A DNA stretch of 22,218 nucleotides from Chara braunii. Lineage: Eukaryota; Streptophyta; Charophyceae; Charales; Characeae. The first letter of the stretch is position 1; every line of letters begins with the position of its first letter. Where the stretch lies: contig BFEA01000478.1 in the NCBI GenBank assembly GCA_003427395.1, positions 706,053-728,270 of the forward strand, given 5' to 3'. A model generated the notes under the pieces. That model saw only the letters and a program-made list of their open reading frames with translations. It had not been told where the DNA came from and searched no databases. Shown piece after piece: positions 18,197-22,218 of this stretch. Both the position numbers and the translations under genes were made by a program.

Positions 18197-18342
18197 GTTG
18201 TTGTTGTTGTTCAAAAACAGGCCCCTTTCATTGTTAGTGGTGCCAATAATGTGTTGTTTGGCTTGGAGAAACCCAAAGGTGTGTTCTTTGCGCTCATGCG
18301 AGCAGTTGGCACGCACAAGTGGTTAACAGGGACCCCCACTTG
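17821..18342 (-). pseudogene. Junction between LINE B and C: open frame of uncertain origin
   Basis: A 211-residue minus-strand frame runs from 18316 to 17681 and continues into LINE C. Its middle (IHRAWIQLKETLSTTTDQVQ, about 18020-18120) could be the linker before the reverse transcriptase in an L1-type ORF2. HCQPPIARYLAY (about 17880-17920) might be a wreck of RT motif B. If so, copy C has a large internal deletion of RT. This reading is uncertain. A retroposon, E2, is inserted in frame at 18138-18258 and adds an Asn/Gln run. Confidence 0.4.
18138..18258 (-). mobile_element. Minute retroposon E2 with (AAC)n tail and 19-bp direct repeats
   Basis: GTGCCAATAATGTGTTGTT stands at 18138-18156 and 18240-18258. 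The minus strand between them holds about 28 unique bases ending GGGGCCTGTTTTTG, followed by about 20 AAC units (the GTT array 18151-18211). This is the layout of a retroposon with a simple-sequence tail, and its last unique bases match E1. The added length is 102 bp (34 codons), so the surrounding minus-strand frame stays open. Confidence 0.65.
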
Positions 18343-18663
18343 TCAGCCCCAGGTTAACACCCCCAACTTTGAAAAGTGCATTTGGGGATGCCAAGCCGTC
18401 ATGAGTACTTCCAGCCGTGTGTTGAAGAGGTTTAGCAGGAAGGCAGTACATGGACTGGGGGCCTTCTTTAGATGCCCCAGCAGAACTGCCAGGTCTAATG
18501 GCAAGACCGTGCCAGTGAGATACACCCAGGCAGCACTCCACCATTGCCAGATCTGCAAAGCTAGCGGGCAGTACAGAAGGCAGTGCTCCATATCCGCAAT
18601 CTTTGGTTGCACCGGCGAGCAGCAGTAGGAGCAAATGGGTGTTAGTACACCTCGCTGTTCCAA
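18343..18663 (-). pseudogene. LINE B zf-RVT-like zinc-binding domain
   Basis: CSYCCSPVQPK, then DMEHCLLYCPLALQIWQWW, show the C-x2-C and H/C/C pattern followed by a Trp pair, the signature of the plant LINE zinc-binding domain. LAVLLGHLKKAP follows, matching AILLGALIKVDR of LINE A. The closing W-T-x-R-N part seen in A has been lost. Confidence 0.75.
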
Positions 18664-18808
18664 CTAAGATCTGGAGACCAACCATGCTGGTGTCGGTAGC
18701 AGCGGTATATTCGCGAGTCCACATGGATTTGATAATGTTGGTAGATCCTTCTGCAACTGTGAGTCGAACGAGAGTGGACGGATTCCTTCCCACCACCATT
18801 ATGCTGGG

Positions 18809-20110
18809 TCAAACGGGAGTAGACATAGCAGGACTGAGTTCATAGGCCCACCATCTGTCTGAATCATCCTCCAGTACCTGGACCCATATGAGGCCAGACA
18901 ACGAGTGTGTTTCATCCAGATCAGGGTTTCTGGTGAGGTGAGAGAGCCTTGCTCCTGGTAATGCCAGTTCGCAGGCTGCCACATCAGCCTGTGAGGCTGT
19001 GCACTTACGGACCCTGTAGGCTATCATGGGAAGGGAAAGTGAGGCCTCTGGAATCACCCAGTCCCCTTCACGGATATGCGGTCTGTCATGGAGGGCTTGC
19101 ACCCAGGCGATGGGGAGCACTTCTTGGATTTGTGCAGTTTTTTGTGAATGTTCCTCATGTGTTTCAGTCGAGGGCGACGTTGTTCTTCTATTTTCCACCG
19201 CCCAACGTGAGTGTCTCATAGGTTCCCTACGGTAAAGGCCCCAGGTAACTGGAGAACCTGTTTTGAGCCTCTCCGAAAATTTAGGAGGCGGAGTGCCGTA
19301 CATAAAATTAATCGGCGGTGGGCGGCGTCCGAAAGGGGTCTGCGGCCGATACCTGGCATGTACTGGTGCTTTAATCCATGATAGCCAATGTGAGCTTTGT
19401 TTAATTGAGAATGGTTGTCCTTGGGGGTCCAAGATATAGGGGTTACCAAAGCAGGGCTGTCTCCAAATCTCATGCCAGCGGGGCGGCGGTCTGGGTTTCG
19501 GGGGACCTGCCTCCCACCATAGGGACACAAGTCATCTCCATAGGAGGTCGTTGGCGAGGTCGCCTTTTGCCGCTGTTGCAGGGGACAGTTGGGATGGACC
19601 AGGCCTGGTTGGTGAACCATGCCAAGGGGTGGATCAACTTGTCTTCTGATGTGGCCAGGCTTGTCAGTTGTATGTGTGCGGATGGGGCCCACGGGAGGTC
19701 ATCCTCCATCAGTAGTCTAACTACCCCCTTAAGAATAAGGGTCTTATTTGGTCCTCAGGGTCTATGATGGCTAGCCCTCCCTGGCTCCTAGGCTGGGTGA
19801 TATGGGACCACGCCACCCGTTTTGTGCTTGTCCGCAGTTCCTGCTCATTCCTCCATAGGTATGTGGCTATAGCTTCTTTAAGGTGACTGAGTTGCTTGAG
19901 CCCTAGCGACCAAAAGGTTGTTTTATTCTATATAGTAAAGAGAACTGCATTGTTGATCGCTAGGGCCCGGCCTACGAGCGAAGTACATAGGCATTTCCAT
20001 TTGGCCATCACTCGAATGGTTGTCTGAACGAGCTGGTCCCTGTGGTCCTTTGGTGGGCCCAATTCGGTGAGCCTCACCCCCAGTATTTGTATCGCCTCTT
20101 CCCTCTGTTG
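18809..20110 (-). pseudogene. LINE B connection region between RT and zinc domain
   Basis: Blocks, in order: EEAIQILGVRLTELGPPKD, MAKWKCLCTSLVGRALAINN, YLWRNEQEL with TKRVAWSHITQPRSQGGLA, then DLPWAPSAHIQL (about 19665-19705). Next are PPRWHEIWRQPCFGNPYILD (about 19430-19490), EGDWVIPEASLSLP (about 19040-19080), and LPGARLSHLTRNPDLDETHS (about 18920-18965). These are the W-rich segments of L1-type ORF2 proteins lying after the RT. The long frame 19528-18809 (239 codons) is the least damaged part. Each block has a counterpart in LINE C. Confidence 0.8.
19295..19376. mobile_element. Partial copy of TIR family 2 inside LINE B
   Basis: CATGTACTGGTGCTTTAA at 19357-19374 is identical to the right terminus of the element at 13442-13629. 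Upstream CTGCGGCC and an ATAAA...ATCGGYGGT block also match in order. The left terminus is not found, so this is a fragment or a diverged copy. Confidence 0.5.
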
Positions 20111-20132
20111 CTAGATAACTGTTGGCTCCTCC

Positions 20133-20150
20133 GGGGGGGGGGGGGGGGGG
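20133..20150. repeat. Poly-G tract (18 G) within LINE B
   Basis: Eighteen consecutive G between CTCC and TAGCC. Such runs are prone to length error in sequencing, and the LINE frame upstream of it cannot be followed. Confidence 0.85.
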
Positions 20151-20239
20151 TAGCCTGGGGAGGTGAGGACCTGCTTAGCCCTGATGCCTATAACCAGTGT
20201 ATAGTCAGGGTCACTAGAAAAGGGTGATGATCCTGGGTG

Positions 20240-20704
20240 GTAAAAACACTAAGGTAGGACCTTGGGAGTAGCGATGCGGCGAGGAAAGATGGTTAATGGA
20301 AGGCTAAAAATTCGGTGTTTTTTGGCTCATGGGAAAAAGAAAACAAAAACACTAAAAATTTAGTAAAAAACCCTAACGCAAAAATGCTTTTCGGATTCAA
20401 CGAATTCCGTGTTTTCGCCATCTTTTTCATTAATGGTCCAAATATGTCCAAACTGAATACATGATATACCCTAAAGCACGTACATATCACACCAAAACAA
20501 GAATCAAGAAAACAAGCAAAAAATCAAAGCAATATGGCAGTTTCGGTGAAAAATTCGGCAAAAATGACACCACCTATTAACCACATGTGTATGGGTAGAC
20601 ATTCTACTACAAGTCCCATAGGTGAACCCTTTTTCCTTGTGAGAGAGATCATCGACTTGCCATCATCAGATCCCTCTGGTTATTATATTGAATTCTGTGT
20701 TCTT
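20240..20704. other. AT-rich insertion inside LINE B
   Basis: The LINE reading resumes at about 20110 with EEAIQILGVRL, but the stretch from about 20250 to 20700 has no LINE-like coding and is clearly more AT-rich. It contains AAAAATTCGGTGTTTTTTGG near 20306 and GTGAAAAATTCGGCAAAAAT near 20548 in the same direction, and ACTAAAAATTTAGT (about 20350-20363). I could not fix the borders or find terminal repeats. It is likely a separate element or filler DNA. No protein is recognised. Confidence 0.5.
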
Positions 20705-21401
20705 TCATATCAGCAGCAATACAGAAGAGGTGGACAGTGCCCGCAAGCTCGAGGTGGAGGCTTTGACGAGGACAGTCAGGTCATCTGCAAACAGTGAGGT
20801 TACGGGAATCATATGAGCAGGAAGCTCCGGAATGGTGATGCGTTCAATGACCCAGTTTGCTCTGATCAAAGATTCCAAGGCATCCATGACAATGGCGAAG
20901 AGCAGGGGGGCTATTGGGTCACCTTGTCTGACCAACCTCTGCAAAGGGAAGGGGTGTGACCAGTGGCCATTGAGCATGATGTTGACAAAAGACCGGACCA
21001 AAGTTCATTTTCGCCAGACATGGGTCAGAGAAATTCCAGTCCACATGGTCCATGGGCTTTCTCAAAGTCTATGAACATGATGGCTGCATCAACCCTTCTT
21101 TGACGTGCGTAGTTGATTGTTTTGTTAACCAGTAAGATGTTATCCTGAATGTTCCGCTCCGGCATGAAGCCTGTCTGGTCCATATGAATGAGCTGAAGCA
21201 TATGGGGTAGCAGCCTGTTACACAACGCTTTGTCGACCATATTGTACGAAAGGGGGAGGAGGGTAATTGGTTGAAAGTTCCTGATTGCTGTGTGATCCCC
21301 CGGCTTGTAGAGCTCATCAGGTCACCAAATCTTCCCTCAGCCTGGACAGCGTGGAACTCCTTGGGGAACGCATCCAAACCCGGGGTCTTCTTTTCCTCCA
21401 T
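20705..21401 (-). pseudogene. LINE B reverse transcriptase core (inactive)
   Basis: Minus-strand blocks in order: KTPGLDAFPKEF (about 21390), then NFQPITLLPLSYN, LLPHMLQLIHMDQTGFMPER, and NIQDNILLVNKTINYARQRR. MFIDFEKA carries the catalytic Asp of motif A (about 21058-21085). QGDPIAPLLFAIVMDALESL is motif B (about 20890-20940), and LFADDLTVLVKAS is motif C with both Asp (20778-20795). Between motif A and motif B the reading frame changes near 21020-21060 and the usual AFDRVDW part is damaged to KAHGPCGLEFL. Catalytic residues remain but on different frames. The FADD variant of motif C is typical of plant L1-type elements. Confidence 0.9.
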
Positions 21402-22180
21402 TGCGGTTAGTGCTGCATGTATCTCATGGAGCGTGCGGGGTGCTTCTAGCGTTTCTCAATATTGTTGAGGGACATTTGTATAGCAGGGAAAAGGGGTCTG
21501 TAGGTGCTATCAGAAGAGGGAAAACAAAAGGCCCCATCCATCCCAGGTCCCCATCTTCACTAAACTACAGCTCCCCTAGAGGGAGCGGCTACAACCCAAG
21601 GGATGGGCTGCACAGTTGGATGGGCAGGGGAAAGAAGGTGCTTTCCAATAGCAAGGGTAAAATGTGTAGCCCTACGCGGGCCTACGGGAAAGAAGGGACC
21701 CTCAGTCCGGAACGGGCGGAGCAAAGGCCACAGCCCTGGTAACTGTCACAAGTGACTATACATAGATATAACACTCGCTGGGTTAACGTTAGAGGAGCAA
21801 TGGCGGAGAGTTTAAGGGAGGGGGTAAGGATACTTAGGATAGTGATGGAAAAAAGGCTCCGGGGAGTTGCTAGAGCTACAGGGGGGCTGGAGAAAGCCTG
21901 GGCCCATGCGTATAACAAGCCCATGTGTATAACAAGGAGGAAGCCCTACAGAGGGAAGGGTAACATTTGCAGCCCCATGGGAAGGACAGAACTGCAGAGC
22001 AGGAAATGAAATGGCCATAGCCCCCAACTTTGTAATTAAGTGATGTATTCAAGGGACGCTGGACCCAGTTTCCAGCAGGTGCCGCTCCCCACCAATAGAT
22101 GGAGCGGCCTGACAGTCAAGGTCTCAATCCTGGTAGTTCGCTCACAACTGCCGGGATAGAGGCCTTGCAAAAGGGTCTTT
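21402..22180. other. No recognisable gene; G-rich flank of LINE B
   Basis: The RT reading of LINE B fades upstream of 21401. The plus strand has local duplications such as CATGYGTATAACAAG (about 21905 and 21921) and GGGAAAGAAGG (about 21629 and 21687). No coding motif is recognised on either strand. With the (CT)n and poly-A that follow, it could be the 3' end of a plus-strand retroelement whose tail is cut by the contig end. Confidence 0.3.
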
Positions 22181-22218
22181 CTCTCTCTCTCTCTCAAAAA
22201 AAAAAAAAAAAAAAAAAA
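22181..22218. repeat. (CT)n followed by poly-A at the contig end
   Basis: Seven CT units are followed by at least 23 A residues reaching the last base. The assembly may have stopped in this low-complexity run, or it may be a retroelement tail. Confidence 0.85.

Larger units (their letters stand above)
18343..21401 (-). mobile_element. LINE copy B: decayed L1-type ORF2 with RT and zf-RVT
   Basis: The longest retrotransposon relic in the window. From 21401 downwards it holds the RT (21401-20705), an unrelated AT-rich interruption (about 20700-20250), and the thumb/connection region (20110-18809). A zinc-binding C-terminus follows (about 18663-18343). Endonuclease and ORF1 are not seen. Frameshifts near 21020, 19780, 19500 and 18800, plus stops (for example in VI*QQREEAIQILGV), make it non-functional. 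Copy C follows immediately in the same orientation and repeats the same domains, so two insertions of one family lie head to tail. A poly-G run (20133-20150) and a fragment of TIR family 2 (about 19295-19376) lie inside it. Confidence 0.85.

Noticed and set aside
17940-18326. Frame with a long Cys run, and another with a Leu run, across the GTT array
   Set aside because: These arise from reading the (GTT)n tract of retroposon E2. The minus-strand LINE reading explains the flanks better.

Overview
This is a eukaryotic nuclear genomic window of high repeat content. It shows no operons, no bacterial gene density, long stretches without coding sequence, many microsatellites (GA, ACAG, CA, GTT, AAAT, TTTG, poly-A/T/G), and several decayed non-LTR retrotransposons. 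The LINE relics carry an L1-type reverse transcriptase and a C-terminal zf-RVT-like domain, which is the usual plant arrangement. A tRNA-Gly(GCC)-like sequence resembles the plant mitochondrial trnG. Together these suggest a streptophyte, possibly a charophyte alga such as Chara. That assignment is an inference, not a proof. A single N (2378) and a terminal poly-A run suggest a draft contig.

Layout. 0-2.5 kb: no recognisable gene; a small expanding AT-rich repeat at 1.63-1.75 kb. 2.5-3.0 kb: a minus-strand reading frame and a degenerate tRNA-Gly. 3.2-8.7 kb: candidate plus-strand exons (4760-4989, 7812-7886, 8249-8659) with compatible splice sites and phases; the large intron between the first two holds LINE copy A in antisense (5809-7790). 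4.15-4.5 kb: two large GA/ACAG arrays. 10.08-11.39 kb: two unrelated tandem repeats. 11.64-12.41 kb: the longest open frame, unrecognised. 13.26-15.05 kb: a cluster of short terminal-inverted-repeat elements that begin and end in TTAA. 15.1-15.2 kb: a tiny retroposon with a target-site duplication. 15.26-15.55 kb: a plus-strand reverse transcriptase fragment (copy D). 16.4-21.4 kb: two minus-strand LINE copies of one family, C and B, head to tail, broken by later insertions. 21.4-22.2 kb: no recognisable gene, ending in (CT)n and poly-A.

No gene here is likely to act with another in a pathway. The only plausible host gene is the spliced model at 4.76-8.66 kb, whose product I do not recognise. 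The main interest lies in the mobile DNA: a TIR family with a palindromic core, two minute retroposons sharing a 3' end but carrying different tails, and nested insertions inside LINE B and C. I found no convincing new multi-gene system.
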